Positions 47,701-56,973 of a DNA stretch of 64,000 nucleotides are shown piece by piece (within the stretch, counting starts at the first letter, position 1; the number at the start of each line of letters is the position of its first letter). The notes beneath the pieces were generated by a model. That model did no database searches and was not told the DNA's origin. It saw only the letters and a list, made by a program, of their open reading frames with translations. Source of the stretch: Dysgonamonadaceae bacterium (lineage in GTDB: Bacteria; Bacteroidota; Bacteroidia; Bacteroidales; Azobacteroidaceae); NCBI GenBank assembly GCA_031260045.1, contig JAIRKO010000011.1:1-64000 (forward strand), in the 5' to 3' direction. The position numbers were made by a program, and so were the translations under genes.

Positions 47701-49175
47701 ATTATACTTTCAGCGACACAATTAGGTGTTATCCCGATGAAATACGCGCCGAAAACATCCGCCTTTTCGACGAATACGGGCGGCAGGCTTCGGCAAACGG
47801 GCATGTCAAACATACGCTTTTTGAGGATTTCAAATTTTCTGCCGACGCATCTTTCAATAATTTCCTGATATTCAATGCGAATAAAACTCAAAATCCGCAA
47901 TTTTACGGAACGGTTTTCGGCAACGGAACCGTCAGCCTGTCGGGAACGGAAGATTTGTTGGACATCGACGTTATGATGCAAAACACCGAAAACACAAAGC
48001 TTACCCTGAATTTTGCGGAAGAACCCGGCATTGCCGAGTATGATTTTATCCGTTTCGCCAAACCTAAAAAAACCAAAACAGCCCTTCCTGCGTCCGCTCC
48101 GGACAACAATGCCAATCATGACGCCGGAACGGAAATCCGCCTCAACTTGCTGCTGGAAGCCAACCCGCAGGCAACGATTGAAATGATGATGGATCCCGTA
48201 TCCGGCGATAAAATAAGCGCTTACGGAAGCGGAAACATGCAAATCCATTACGGGACAGCGACGCCTCTGAAAGTATCCGGCACCTACACCATCGAAAGGG
48301 GAAAATATAATTTCAGTTTCCAGCAGGTAATTTACCGCAATTTCGATATTCGCGATGGCAGTTCCGTTTCTTTTCGGGGCAACCCTTACATGGCTGATTT
48401 GAATGTGAAAGCCAATTACAAATTAACCGCCAATCTGGGCGACCTACACCAAGACCTGATTGTTGACCAGCAAAGGGTAAATACCACTGTCGATTGCATT
48501 CTTCAATTGACCGGACCGATGAACCATCCCGCCATCACGTTCGACCTTGACCTCCCCAATTCGACGCCCGAATTAAATCGGCAAGTAAAAAGTTATATCC
48601 GCACCGAAGACATGATGAACCGCCAGATTTTTTACCTTCTGGTACTGAACAGTTTCTACCCTTCTTTGGAATACGAAAGAAGCACAAGGAACACAAGAAA
48701 CAGCGCCGATATGTCGCTGCTCACCTCTACGCTGTCCACGCAACTTTCTAATATTCTGGACGCTTTTACGGACAAAATCCAACTGGTCGGCACTAAATTT
48801 TACCAGTCAAACGAAGAAGGCGCAAACAGCACCGAAATGGAATTTCTGCTATCCAGCCAGTTACTGAACAACCGCTTAATTATCAACGGGAATTTCGGCT
48901 ATCGGGATAATATCTACGCGGACGGCGAAAATCAAAGCAACAATATCCACTGGATAGGCGATTTCGACCTCGAATACAAATTGACGAAAAAAGGAGGCGT
49001 TCGCCTAAAATTTTTCAATCACTACAACTACCGCAATTATTACAATTTGGCTCCCGAAATGACGCAGGGATTGGGTATTCTTTTCAGGCAAGATTTTAAC
49101 CGCTTCTCCGATTTGAAAGGGAAGAAAAACAAGTCGTTTATGACGGATTCGGCGAAAGTGAAAGTTGACGAGTGA
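44724..49175 (+). CDS. tamB: TamB-like translocation/lipid-transport protein
   Basis: TamB family proteins span the periplasm as a long beta-taco groove between inner and outer membrane and help assemble outer-membrane proteins or move phospholipids. The 1483-residue product has a single N-terminal membrane helix (IILVILIFAGTFYAIPAALL), then ALTDKFQSEVRIGQIRLGFL, repeated beta-strand patterns throughout, and the C-terminal TamB domain: GNMQIHYGTATPLKVSGTYT, FRGNPYMADLNVKANYKLTA, VDCILQLTGPMNHPAITFDL and LLSSQLLNNRLIINGNFGYR. The ATG at 44724 follows the promoter. The final part (SDLKGKKNKSFMTDSAKVKV) is polar. Confidence 0.92.
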   Translation: MKIFKRIILVILIFAGTFYAIPAALLQIPALQKKISVPIAAALTDKFQSEVRIGQIRLGFLNHIVLKDVCLEDRSKETLLRAERLTADFNIFALFRKKWRIRSIRLYSCLFNLSKETHDSPLNIQYLIDIFANPDSTKNTAVDLQIKSIALRGGVFYYREKDAPAMPGKFNPKSFYLNGITSKIKIRKCTGDTLDLIVNKLSFKEKTGFTVKRMSFDLKAGKEKAAVNRLSLKLENTVLAIKDVVVNYGKPENDNRFKNMTFRLAMDRSDVYLKDLSPFVPIFSQFDDKIDVNGYFSGTSNILNIQNLCFRYYNHLMLKTNAGIKNLFNPNAGALAINAQIEESFLSPIAVEKIINNFGKKPFELPAPIRQMNSMIFQGNISGSTDSLFAVGTFDSDVGTLLANVDIIPNAAAFKGEVASPKLNIATLTGNKDFGETVFKIAFDLKQQANKKFAGAIDGNIEKFEYKGYTYNNFNFKGNFTPESFAGLLNLDSPEGKIAANGLFLLKGAASEFKFTAKATGLQLDKLNIAPKYKNASLSFEVGADLTGNTPDNLLGIVGLNNLHFETDKGNYDLNRLSLTSVLSGSEKILSIESDILRGEIRGMYSFGDFIPDMQKALSHHLPSLFEGNNELSSSGKNLFSFDLTVEDLTYFSHILELPLTFREQTRITGQCNSAYDKFNLDADIRYAKFGNTSLKDLKIALSNSAGEALLNLSGGIIQKNSPPLRFSALFNADDDRVKARLNWGNASEKYRGDLNLNAAFAKEKRKPLYAQINIQQSNLIFNDSVWTLYPTEIRVDSSIVKIKHLLAAHNDQFLKINGAISRDPEQQLFVELNKVSLDYIFQSLQIKALEFGGTASGFVNIQDLYKTRKLSTRLNVQNFAFNQTVVGNLNLTGTWDDENQGVLLNGIVYENDSIRMKVNGLIYPGKERLSVDFDATKLNAAFLRKYLNKIAKNINGSLTGHIRLFGDLNDPTIEGTVYAENCRFGIEFLNTYYTFSDTIRCYPDEIRAENIRLFDEYGRQASANGHVKHTLFEDFKFSADASFNNFLIFNANKTQNPQFYGTVFGNGTVSLSGTEDLLDIDVMMQNTENTKLTLNFAEEPGIAEYDFIRFAKPKKTKTALPASAPDNNANHDAGTEIRLNLLLEANPQATIEMMMDPVSGDKISAYGSGNMQIHYGTATPLKVSGTYTIERGKYNFSFQQVIYRNFDIRDGSSVSFRGNPYMADLNVKANYKLTANLGDLHQDLIVDQQRVNTTVDCILQLTGPMNHPAITFDLDLPNSTPELNRQVKSYIRTEDMMNRQIFYLLVLNSFYPSLEYERSTRNTRNSADMSLLTSTLSTQLSNILDAFTDKIQLVGTKFYQSNEEGANSTEMEFLLSSQLLNNRLIINGNFGYRDNIYADGENQSNNIHWIGDFDLEYKLTKKGGVRLKFFNHYNYRNYYNLAPEMTQGLGILFRQDFNRFSDLKGKKNKSFMTDSAKVKVDE

Positions 49176-49332
49176 ACTTAAAGCCCCGTCATTGAGTTAA
49201 GAACTAAGAACTAAACCCGGCTTTGCGGGAGACTGCGGGTCTCCACTTCGCTACGCCCGCAATGAAGGGCTTTTTGAAACCCGCGATGACGTGTACGGCA
49301 TTTGGCTTCGCCGATTTTCAATTCATCCCCTC

Positions 49333-49430
49333 CACGTCATTGCGAAGGCGACGCCTGAAGCAATCCAGAGCAAACCCCTACATAATTCTCTGGATTGCTT
49401 CACCGCTACGCGGTTCGCACGCAATGACGG
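49333..49430. repeat. REP-like element, inverted pair
   Basis: Cacgtcattgcgaaggcgac plus gcctgaagcaatccagag and, after a short centre, ctctggattgcttcaccgct plus gcacgcaatgacgg. The whole is a long imperfect inverted repeat. With the terminator that follows it accounts for most of the 358-base gap 49176-49533. Degenerate fragments (gcgggagactgcgggtctcc, a taagaactaagaact heptamer run at 49193-49214) fill the rest. Confidence 0.75.
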
Positions 49431-49458
49431 CTGCGATGTTTCAACTGCGAGATCAAAA

Positions 49459-49499
49459 AAAGCCCGCCGCTCCGCGCTCAACGCAGGACGGCGGGCTTT
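49459..49499. terminator. Bidirectional rho-independent terminator between tamB and the T9SS cargo gene
   Basis: AAAGCCCGCCG (49459-49469) pairs perfectly with CGGCGGGCTTT (49489-49499) around a 19-base loop. An A-run precedes and a T-rich stretch follows, so it can stop transcription from both converging genes. Confidence 0.85.
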
Positions 49500-49533
49500 C
49501 TTCTCCCAACTTTTAGTTATTAGTTCCAATCAT

Positions 49534-52500
49534 TTACCGAACCACAACTTTCTTCACCCAACCGGAACTGCCCCGAACAATCACAACTGCCGAAGCCGCT
49601 ATCCGGTAATTTGAAACGCCCGCAGGCTTTTCAAACCGGTGAAGCAGATTTCCCGTGAGGGAATAAACGGTTATTTGTTCCGCTTCCGGCGAGTTGATGT
49701 GGAGGGTTTGTCCGTCGGCATAAACCTGCGCGGCGGATGATGCGTCGGGCGATGTAATGCCCGTCAGATCTACGCCAACGATGTTGAAATTCTTCCACAC
49801 AAGCGCGTTCATGTAGGTTTGCTCTGTCCCTGCGGGTACGTAAAGCAATTTCCCCTGCAATGTCGGATGGAATACGCCGAGGTCTATTTCTTGCGGCTCA
49901 ATATTACGGTTAATGACTTGCGTCAGAGCATCAAAATCAAAGAATGCGCCTTCGCCTAAGAAATTCACCCCTTCTTCCAAAACAATTACCTTGAATGTGT
50001 TTGAATGATTATACCAAGGAAATTCCTGAATTGCGTAAGTGTACATGCTGCCCGACCCGCTAATAATCAACGTGTCGCCCTTGCGCTCCCAAAAAACGCT
50101 GTTGCCGCACCTGTTGGGATATTCGCGAAAAATCGTTATCACGTAATCCTTCTTTACCTCTTGGATTTCCCATACGACCGTAACCGTAATCGTGTTTTCG
50201 CCATACGCCAACGTGTGTTCCCCAACACCATTTATCTGTACATTAGCGCCTTCAAAAGGCGTTGCTTCGATTATGACTTTTGATATTTTATCCCCAACCG
50301 TAACGCCGATTATATCGTCGCCATCCAAAACGCCTATCTTCTCATCGCCGTTATCTACGATAAGACTTTCCAAAACATTGCTGCTTTGTATTCTCTGCGG
50401 AACGCATTTTATATTCAGGCTTCTGCGCAACGTATCAATGTGCAACGTATCAACCAACACGACTTTACCGTCGCCGTCCACTCCTTCCCAAGCGTAGCGG
50501 TAAAGGTGGGCGCTGTCGCCAGCTACGATTATGGAAAGTTTCCCGTCGGGAGAAACAATTGTGCCGTTTATAACAAATTCGCTGTTATAAGTAACGACAA
50601 GCCTCACGCCCGGTACGTTTTCTACTGCGTATTGTATCTTGTATTCCGACGATTTAAACTCGCATTTTATGTCTAACTTCCTGTCGAATGCGAAATCCGG
50701 TAAGAGCAAGGTGTCTTTGGATGCGAGTATATTCGGCAATTTGCCCTCTCCCTCTACACTCCATTCGTATGTGTGTATGCCGTCGTCCGGAGGTAGGATT
50801 GTCATTAAAGTAAGAAAGTCTGTTTTGTATAAAATTGTGTCTATTTTTTGCACGTCTTGCCATGCCGTGTCCGCCGTGATTTCCTCAGTGAATTCGCCGT
50901 ATGTAGCTTTAATCGTTGTGCCGGCAGGAGCGTCCAATAACGAGAACGTTACGGGATAATACGGACCGACTGCTTCGATTTGCGCTTCCTTGTCAAACGG
51001 AACATTCTTAATCTTAACCTCATTAAAACCAAGAGAATCGGTATTTCCGTTTTTCTTCGTCCTGTATCTATATATTCTATTGTCTGAGAAAGTTATGTTC
51101 GGCTCAGCCGTTAAAATGAGGTTGCCGCCGGGCGTAACCCAGTCGTTTGGGTTAACCTGATTGTCAACGCTATCATAACGTAGACTATTATAAGTGTTTC
51201 CCTCGTATTTCCCTTGAACGGAAAACGTCACACTGTCAACACTAAACTCGCTCTCAAAACGGATTTGCTTCATGCGTATAACCGAATATTCCACATCTAT
51301 CGGTCCCGTAATGATTTGTTTATATTCAATCGGTACAACGCCCAATTGCTTTACTTCGCCGTTAACCGTCACGGAGTGTTCGTAGTATGTATCGGGTTCG
51401 AGGTCATTCTCATTAATCTTTATGGTGAGTTCATCATTAAGTGTCCCGTAAAGAACGCCTTCATGGTCAAGACGGTCTCCCATGTTGCGTAAACTGCCCG
51501 ATAAGGATACGTTGGTTCCTTCTTTGGACTTGAAAGTAATAAGATAACAAGAATCTATCGCACATTTCATATTAAGCGAATTGTCAAATGCAATGGTTGT
51601 GTAAGGTACATTGGTGTAGGTGGTATCGGTGTAGCTATTTCCTCCGCGAGTACATTCCCAACGGTATTGGTATACCTTATCATTATCTACTACACCGGTA
51701 ATCTCAAAACGAATGTTTTTCCCCGCCACATGAGTGCTTCCGGACTCAATATTCGTCGTATCCGGCGTCGGAAACCGATTAGAGTTATCTATCAACGCGG
51801 CTGTTATGCCGAGCCCATCCGGATTATTGTCCGCCAAACTGAAATGAATATCAGCGGATCCGCCAAACCGAAGAACATTGGAACCCCCTCTCAGTTGTAC
51901 GTGATCTAAATTAGTATAAAGCGTTTCTTCATTCCGGCGTAGGAAAGCGTTACCCGCATAGAGATACCATGCCTCTTCCGGGACGAAGAGATAAAACTTG
52001 CCGTCGTTGTGGGCTGCGTTCTGTAAATTATAAGAAAAGACTTCCTGCCCGCCCAGTCCTAAAAAAACGAATTCATAATCCGACAAATTTATATCACTCC
52101 CAAGCTTTGGAAAAATTTCCGCAACAATATGATAATCGTTGTTTTCGCCTGCCTGAACAGCAATACTGTTGTCGATCGTCCCCGCAAATTTGACGTCGTC
52201 GTTAATGATAAGCGTTCCGCTACCGTTAATCGTTCCGCCAATGCCTGCCATTTCTGTTTTGCCGCTTGCTTCAACCTTGCCGCCGATGACGATGAGGTCG
52301 CTGTAGCCCTCGATTGTGAGGGTAGCGCCCGCGTTTACCGCGATACCGGCATATCCGACATCTACCCGTAATGAGTTGCGGTTCCCCGCCAGAAAAAGAC
52401 GAAGATTTGCCCCCGACTTAACTTCAATCGCGGGCATTGACTGCGCTGCAATTGATACGTTGTTCAATGTAACTTCCACATCTCCGGTTTCTACAACAAA

Positions 52501-52635
52501 CCCATTATTGTTGTTGCCCGAAATCGTGGTATCTGTCGAAATGACGGTAGGCGCCGCCGAAACGCCGACGGCGAACACTAACGACAACAAAGCGGACGCT
52601 AATGTTTTTGCCTGAGAAAAAAAGATTGTTTTCAT
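49534..52635 (-). CDS. Large secreted multidomain protein with T9SS type A sorting domain
   Basis: From the ATG at 52635 the 1033-residue protein has a signal peptide (TLASALLSLVFAVGVSAAP). A beta-helix-like stretch follows (NLRLFLAGNRNSLRVDVGYA, then AGATLTIEGYSDLIVIGGKV). A long series of Ig-like segments with Tyr-Arg-Trp cores comes next (KVYQYRWECTRGG, HTYEWSVEGEG, HLYRYAWEGVD), then a cadherin-like beta-sandwich (GVTVGDKISKVIIEATPFEG). A BspA-type leucine-rich piece (IVLEEGVNFLGEGAFFDFDA) precedes the sorting domain (ITVYSLTGNLLHRFEKPAGV ending SSGWVKKVVVR). The longer frame from 52725 would begin at the promoter element 52730-52723 and was rejected. A surface or released adhesin/binding role is inferred. 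Confidence 0.85.
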   Translation of the reverse strand: MKTIFFSQAKTLASALLSLVFAVGVSAAPTVISTDTTISGNNNNGFVVETGDVEVTLNNVSIAAQSMPAIEVKSGANLRLFLAGNRNSLRVDVGYAGIAVNAGATLTIEGYSDLIVIGGKVEASGKTEMAGIGGTINGSGTLIINDDVKFAGTIDNSIAVQAGENNDYHIVAEIFPKLGSDINLSDYEFVFLGLGGQEVFSYNLQNAAHNDGKFYLFVPEEAWYLYAGNAFLRRNEETLYTNLDHVQLRGGSNVLRFGGSADIHFSLADNNPDGLGITAALIDNSNRFPTPDTTNIESGSTHVAGKNIRFEITGVVDNDKVYQYRWECTRGGNSYTDTTYTNVPYTTIAFDNSLNMKCAIDSCYLITFKSKEGTNVSLSGSLRNMGDRLDHEGVLYGTLNDELTIKINENDLEPDTYYEHSVTVNGEVKQLGVVPIEYKQIITGPIDVEYSVIRMKQIRFESEFSVDSVTFSVQGKYEGNTYNSLRYDSVDNQVNPNDWVTPGGNLILTAEPNITFSDNRIYRYRTKKNGNTDSLGFNEVKIKNVPFDKEAQIEAVGPYYPVTFSLLDAPAGTTIKATYGEFTEEITADTAWQDVQKIDTILYKTDFLTLMTILPPDDGIHTYEWSVEGEGKLPNILASKDTLLLPDFAFDRKLDIKCEFKSSEYKIQYAVENVPGVRLVVTYNSEFVINGTIVSPDGKLSIIVAGDSAHLYRYAWEGVDGDGKVVLVDTLHIDTLRRSLNIKCVPQRIQSSNVLESLIVDNGDEKIGVLDGDDIIGVTVGDKISKVIIEATPFEGANVQINGVGEHTLAYGENTITVTVVWEIQEVKKDYVITIFREYPNRCGNSVFWERKGDTLIISGSGSMYTYAIQEFPWYNHSNTFKVIVLEEGVNFLGEGAFFDFDALTQVINRNIEPQEIDLGVFHPTLQGKLLYVPAGTEQTYMNALVWKNFNIVGVDLTGITSPDASSAAQVYADGQTLHINSPEAEQITVYSLTGNLLHRFEKPAGVSNYRIAASAVVIVRGSSGWVKKVVVR

Positions 52636-52722
52636 ATGTATATACATTGTTTTCAATTGAATAGGTGAAATAAATATCGCTTTTTCGGTTGTTTTTCGGT
52701 CACCCTTAGCGAAAAACAAATG

Positions 52723-52730
52723 CAAATGTA
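52723..52730 (-). promoter_or_regulatory. Promoter -7 element of the T9SS cargo gene
   Basis: TACATTTG on the minus strand, with no clear -33 TTG. Start of transcription near 52716. The remaining 5' gap up to the dipeptidase stop at 52909 holds a gagttaagaattaa heptamer run (52780-52800) and a partial REP copy (52832-52880), nothing else. Confidence 0.5.
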
Positions 52731-52908
52731 ATAACTATTTATTAATATTTTGGTATATTATGGGACAAAAATTAATTAAAGAGTTAAGAATTAAAATTAG
52801 GGATTAGGTGCGGGATTTTATGTGAAAGCCCCGTCGCCACCAGCAAAGGCGAAGCTTGAAGCAATCAGGCAATCCACATCTTAATTTTTTTATATCTTAC
52901 CTAAATTC

Positions 52909-54552
52909 TCAATTCCCAATCTCCCTTTCCCTAAGCCATTCCCCCTTATCTCCAACAATCCTCCGCAAAAACTCATCATCAAATTTCGGTCGGTTAGGAT
53001 ATTGCGATCCGCCATGGGGATTTTGAATAAATCGCCCGTTTTCCTCTTTCTTCACCACCCCGTCCATGTATTTCACGACAAGGTATTCGCCTAAGGATTT
53101 CCATTCGTTAAGCGCTATTTGAGCGGTCGAAATACTGTAAGCAGTCAGGAAACCAACGGCGTCTTGCCGACTGGTTTGCAACAAGCCGAGCGCTTTTTGT
53201 TCCACCTGTTTTTGATTGTCGAAATAGCCGTTTTCCAGATTTTCCTGCACAGCCTCTGCATCCGGAAGCGTCTGATTATAACGGGCGTAAGCCATATTTG
53301 CTACCCAGTTGTGAATCCAAAAAGCCGAAGTCCACGAGAAATGCGTGAAATCGCCGTTGCCGACGCGGTAACATTCGGGCGTTTGCGTCATGCAGGGATA
53401 CATCGGCGTGTAAACGGTAAAACGGGCGTCGTCAACGCCAAACCAAAACACACCGCCAACCTCGTCGGGAAGATAATTCCGCATTTGTCCGACAAACGTG
53501 AAAGCGGTTTGCTGCGTGGAAATTGGACGTTCAAAGGCATATCGAACACTGTCCACTTCCCAACTCAGAGGATGAAAGCGGTAGGGGGAATGAAAAGGTC
53601 CGGCAGCCACGTCCAAAGTCGGGTCGAAAACAGTGCCTTCGTAGTGGTCGCGCATCGTGCGCATCAAATCGCCCACGCTTAATTTACGGTTGGGTTTCAC
53701 ATATAGGGGCAGCGGCGTCGGACTTATACCCGAAACATAAGGCAACCACCAGCCGCCCTGGTCGGTATACTGGTTATAATAACTCCAAACGCGGGCTTCG
53801 CAAAAGCGCAAGCCGCCCCAATCCAACGGATTATAGGCTTTGGAAAAACTGAAATCTTCATCTTTCCCCTCGAAATATCCTTTTTCGCGGGCAAAAGCAA
53901 TAACGTCTTTCGAGTACAGGCAATTTTCCTTGTCTTTGAGGGGAAATTGATGGATGCGCGACTGATTGGCGTGAGCGGCGATGCAATCGTCGGGAATACG
54001 AACGGCTACCCATACGGCGCCTTTGTTTCCCGCGCCTTTCCCAATCATTTCCATAATCCAGACTTCGTTTTTATCTACAATCGAAAACGATTCGCCGCTG
54101 CTGTAATAACCGTAATCCGCCACCAAACCGGTCATGATTTGGATGGCTTCGCGGGCGGTTTTGGCGCGTTGAAGCGTTATGTAAATCAAACTTCCATAGT
54201 CGATAATGCCTGTCGAGTCGACCAATTCTTCGCGTCCGCCGAAAGTCGTTTCCCCGATGCAAAGCTGATGCTCGTTCATATTGCCGATTACGTTGTACGT
54301 TTGGGCAGCCTGCGGAATTTTTCCCAGATATTTATGGCTATCCCATTCGTAAACATCCAGCATTGTTTCCGCCGGATAAGTTGCCGCCGACCAATGATAT
54401 AGCTCGCCATATAAAGCATAAGAATCGGCGGAATAGGTAACCATCGTGGAACTGTCCGCTGAGGCGGCTTTGCCGACCAACAGGTTGGTGCAGGCAAAAG
54501 ATGGCGTAAGTGTTAATACGGAAAATAATAAAGTTACTGCTGTTTTTTTCAT
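52909..54552 (-). CDS. Exported C69 family dipeptidase
   Basis: The 547-residue protein belongs to the Ntn-hydrolase C69 (PepD) peptidases. The signal peptide (KKTAVTLLFSVLTLTPSFA) ends directly before Cys21-Thr-Asn, so cleavage exposes the N-terminal nucleophile cysteine. Further family elements are DSSTMVTYSADSYALYGELY, GNMNEHQLCIGETTFGGREE, RAKTAREAIQIMTGLVADYG and MRDHYEGTVFDPTLD, with HSPYRFHPLSW downstream. It acts in the periplasm or outside on dipeptides, fitting an amino-acid-fermenting lifestyle. It is divergent from mtaB, with promoter elements for both in the gap. Confidence 0.93.
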   Translation of the reverse strand: MKKTAVTLLFSVLTLTPSFACTNLLVGKAASADSSTMVTYSADSYALYGELYHWSAATYPAETMLDVYEWDSHKYLGKIPQAAQTYNVIGNMNEHQLCIGETTFGGREELVDSTGIIDYGSLIYITLQRAKTAREAIQIMTGLVADYGYYSSGESFSIVDKNEVWIMEMIGKGAGNKGAVWVAVRIPDDCIAAHANQSRIHQFPLKDKENCLYSKDVIAFAREKGYFEGKDEDFSFSKAYNPLDWGGLRFCEARVWSYYNQYTDQGGWWLPYVSGISPTPLPLYVKPNRKLSVGDLMRTMRDHYEGTVFDPTLDVAAGPFHSPYRFHPLSWEVDSVRYAFERPISTQQTAFTFVGQMRNYLPDEVGGVFWFGVDDARFTVYTPMYPCMTQTPECYRVGNGDFTHFSWTSAFWIHNWVANMAYARYNQTLPDAEAVQENLENGYFDNQKQVEQKALGLLQTSRQDAVGFLTAYSISTAQIALNEWKSLGEYLVVKYMDGVVKKEENGRFIQNPHGGSQYPNRPKFDDEFLRRIVGDKGEWLREREIGN

Positions 54553-54631
54553 TCGTTTTATTTATAAATTCGGTGTAAAAAAATTATCAACACGAAGGTG
54601 TTTTCATCCGTTTTTAATTATTAGGTGATGG

Positions 54632-54639
54632 CAAAGGTA
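54632..54639 (-). promoter_or_regulatory. Promoter -7 element of the C69 dipeptidase gene
   Basis: TACCTTTG on the minus strand, with transcription predicted near 54625, about 70 bases before the ATG. No -33 TTG at the right spacing. A half REP copy (ctggattgcttcaccgcttc, about 54692-54712) lies between this element and the mtaB promoter. Confidence 0.5.
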
Positions 54640-54761
54640 GTTATTTTTTGTGGAATAGACATCGGCAAGCGCATTTTGGCGTAACGGTATATTTCTGGAT
54701 TGCTTCACCGCTTCGCGGGGCGCGGGATGGCGGTTTTTTTTCATTCTTCAAAAGAAAACCC

Positions 54762-54769
54762 TACCTTTG
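54762..54769 (+). promoter_or_regulatory. Promoter -7 element of mtaB
   Basis: TACCTTTG, start of transcription near 54776. The in-frame TTG at 54767 lies within the element, so the ATG at 54791 is the start. The -33 position is a T-run without a clear TTG. Confidence 0.55.
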
Positions 54770-54790
54770 CGAAGTCTTTACCCGACAAAA

Positions 54791-56086
54791 ATGATAGACA
54801 AAAACATTTTCAAAAATAAAAAAGCGGCATACTTCACTTTAGGCTGCAAACTCAATTTCGCCGAAACTTCCACCATCGGCAGGCAATTGTCCGAACACGG
54901 CGTCCGCAAAGTCTTGCCGGGCGAAATCGCCGATATTTGCATCATCAACACATGCTCCGTTACCGAACCCGCCGACAAAAAATGCCGACAAGCCATTCGG
55001 AAAATTTGTAAGCGGCATCCTGGCGCTTTTGTAGTCGCGGTGGGCTGTTACGCGCAGTTGAAACCGGAGGAAGCGAGCCGAATAGAAGGCGTTGATTTGG
55101 TTTTGGGAACAAAGGAAAAAGGGAATATTTTGGAATATTTCAAGCGCAATAGGGTGGGGGTGGCTGTTTCGCCCGCAAAAGATATCCGCGTTTTTACGCC
55201 CTCCTGCTCAAAAGGCGACCGCACACGGTATTTCCTGAAAGTACAGGACGGTTGCGATTACCGCTGTTCATACTGCGCCATCCCGTTTGCACGCGGACGC
55301 AGCCGCAACGGGCAAATAGCCGATTTGGTGAAAATGGCGGATGAAGCGGGTCGGGACGGCGGAAAGGAAATCGTCCTAACCGGCGTAAATATAGGCGATT
55401 TCGGGAAATCGACCGGCGAAACTTTCCTCAATTTGCTGAAAGCATTGGACGGGGTAGAATCCGTCGACCGCTTCCGGATTTCTTCCATCGAACCGAATTT
55501 GCTGACGGATGATATTTTGGCGTTCGTCGCCCAATCCCGGCGGTTTGCCCCGCATTTCCATATCCCGCTGCAATCCGGCTGCGACGAGGTTTTGAAACTG
55601 ATGCGGAGGAAATACGACACACAATTGTTTGCCGCTAAAATTCATAAAATCAAGGAATTGTTGCCCAACGCCTTTATCGGTACGGACGTAATTGTCGGAA
55701 CAAGAGGCGAAACGGACGAATATTTTGAAACCGGCAAACGGTTTATCCAATCTCTGCCCGTCTCCCAACTGCACGTTTTCAATTATTCCGAACGGCAGGG
55801 AACTGCGGCTTTGCATATCGACCACCGCGTAAATCCGCAAACGCGGCAGGAACGAAGCCGGCAGTTGCAGGAAATTTCCGGGCGGAAAACTGTCGATTTC
55901 TACCGTTCGCAGGTGGGAACAAGCCGGTTGGCGCTGTTTGAACACACAAAAAAAGGAAATAAAATGTACGGTTTTACCGAAAATTATATCAAAGTGGAAG
56001 CCGACTATCGGATAGCCCTGATAAACCGGTTAATTCCCGTAACTTTAAGCAGTTTTAACGAAAACGAAATGACGATGTCGGTATGA
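54791..56086 (+). CDS. mtaB: tRNA t6A37 methylthiotransferase MtaB
   Basis: MtaB adds the methylthio group to t6A37 of tRNAs reading ANN codons. The 431-residue radical-SAM enzyme has the N-terminal UPF0004 cysteines (FTLGCKLNFAETS, INTCSVTEPADKKCRQ, AVGCYAQLKPEE), the radical-SAM cluster CDYRCSYCAIPFARGRSRNG, GVNIGDFGKSTGETF, HIPLQSGCDEVLKLMRRKYD and a C-terminal TRAM-like part. It begins a three-gene run joined by ATGA overlaps (mtaB, acyltransferase, glycosyltransferase). Confidence 0.95.
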   Translation: MIDKNIFKNKKAAYFTLGCKLNFAETSTIGRQLSEHGVRKVLPGEIADICIINTCSVTEPADKKCRQAIRKICKRHPGAFVVAVGCYAQLKPEEASRIEGVDLVLGTKEKGNILEYFKRNRVGVAVSPAKDIRVFTPSCSKGDRTRYFLKVQDGCDYRCSYCAIPFARGRSRNGQIADLVKMADEAGRDGGKEIVLTGVNIGDFGKSTGETFLNLLKALDGVESVDRFRISSIEPNLLTDDILAFVAQSRRFAPHFHIPLQSGCDEVLKLMRRKYDTQLFAAKIHKIKELLPNAFIGTDVIVGTRGETDEYFETGKRFIQSLPVSQLHVFNYSERQGTAALHIDHRVNPQTRQERSRQLQEISGRKTVDFYRSQVGTSRLALFEHTKKGNKMYGFTENYIKVEADYRIALINRLIPVTLSSFNENEMTMSV

Positions 56087-56973
56087 ATTGGTTTTTATAT
56101 TATATTATTTACGCACTGTGTTTTTTACCGGCAATTTTGCCTTTGCGGGCGCTGTATTTTTTTTCGGATATAGTATTTTTTATTGTTTATTACGTAGTTG
56201 GTTACCGCAAAAAGATTGCCCGTAAAAATTTGCTTCTTTCGTTTCCCGATAAATCCCCGCAAGAAATCCGTGCTATCGAGAAAGCCTTTTACCATCAGTT
56301 TTGTGACAGTTTTTTCGAGACCCTCAAACTGTTGAACATGCCGCCCGCCCGCATGAAAAGGCATTTTGTTTTCAAAAACGAAGAACTTATCCGGTATTTC
56401 CTGAAACAGGGAAAATCGGTGGTTTTGTTGCTGGGGCATTTCGGAAATTGGGAATGGGCGGCGTCGCTCGCTTTGTGGATTAAAGCCGATGAAAACACGG
56501 TTCTCGGACAAGTATACCGCCCGTTGCGGAATAAAGTTTCCGACCGGCTTTTCCTGCATATCAGGAAAAGTTTTCATTCGGTTTGTTTTAATAAATACGA
56601 TGTGTACAGGGAAATTGTGAAAATGCAGAAAGCGGAGCAAAATTGGGTGCTGGGATTTATGTCCGACCAAAAGCCTGCGCCGAACAACCCGCATATTTGG
56701 GTGCGTTTCCTCAACCGCGACACGGCAGCGTTGACCGGAACGGAAAAAATCGCCCGCCACACTGGCGCAGCCGTCTGTTATTTGGACGTAAAAAAAATCA
56801 AAAGAAGTTTTTACGAGGGGAAAATCAAATTAATTACCGATAATCCGGCGGAAACGCAGGAATTTGAAATTACGCGGAAATACATGGAACTGCTGGAGAA
56901 AACCGTTTTGCGCGACCCCGCCTGTTATTTGTGGACACACAACCGCTGGAAACATAAAAAACCCGACTCATGA
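56083..56973 (+). CDS. LpxL/HtrB-family lipid A acyltransferase
   Basis: The 296-residue protein has an N-terminal membrane anchor (FLYYIIYALCFLPAILPLRA), YRKKIARKNLLLSFPDKSPQ and FYHQFCDSFFETLKLLNMPP. The acyltransferase motif is LLLGHFGNWEWAASLALW (H-x4-E), followed by LGFMSDQKPAPNNPHIWVRF and GTEKIARHTGAAVCYL. It adds a secondary acyl chain to lipid A on the inner membrane, complementing lpxB elsewhere in the window. It overlaps mtaB and the next gene by 4 bases each. Confidence 0.9.
   Translation: MNWFLYYIIYALCFLPAILPLRALYFFSDIVFFIVYYVVGYRKKIARKNLLLSFPDKSPQEIRAIEKAFYHQFCDSFFETLKLLNMPPARMKRHFVFKNEELIRYFLKQGKSVVLLLGHFGNWEWAASLALWIKADENTVLGQVYRPLRNKVSDRLFLHIRKSFHSVCFNKYDVYREIVKMQKAEQNWVLGFMSDQKPAPNNPHIWVRFLNRDTAALTGTEKIARHTGAAVCYLDVKKIKRSFYEGKIKLITDNPAETQEFEITRKYMELLEKTVLRDPACYLWTHNRWKHKKPDS

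Noticed and set aside
47463..48248. 261-residue frame antisense to tamB
   Set aside because: Opposite-strand shadow in a well-supported gene.
49223..49614. Plus-strand frames of 97 and 107 residues after tamB
   Set aside because: They translate the REP pair and the terminator only.
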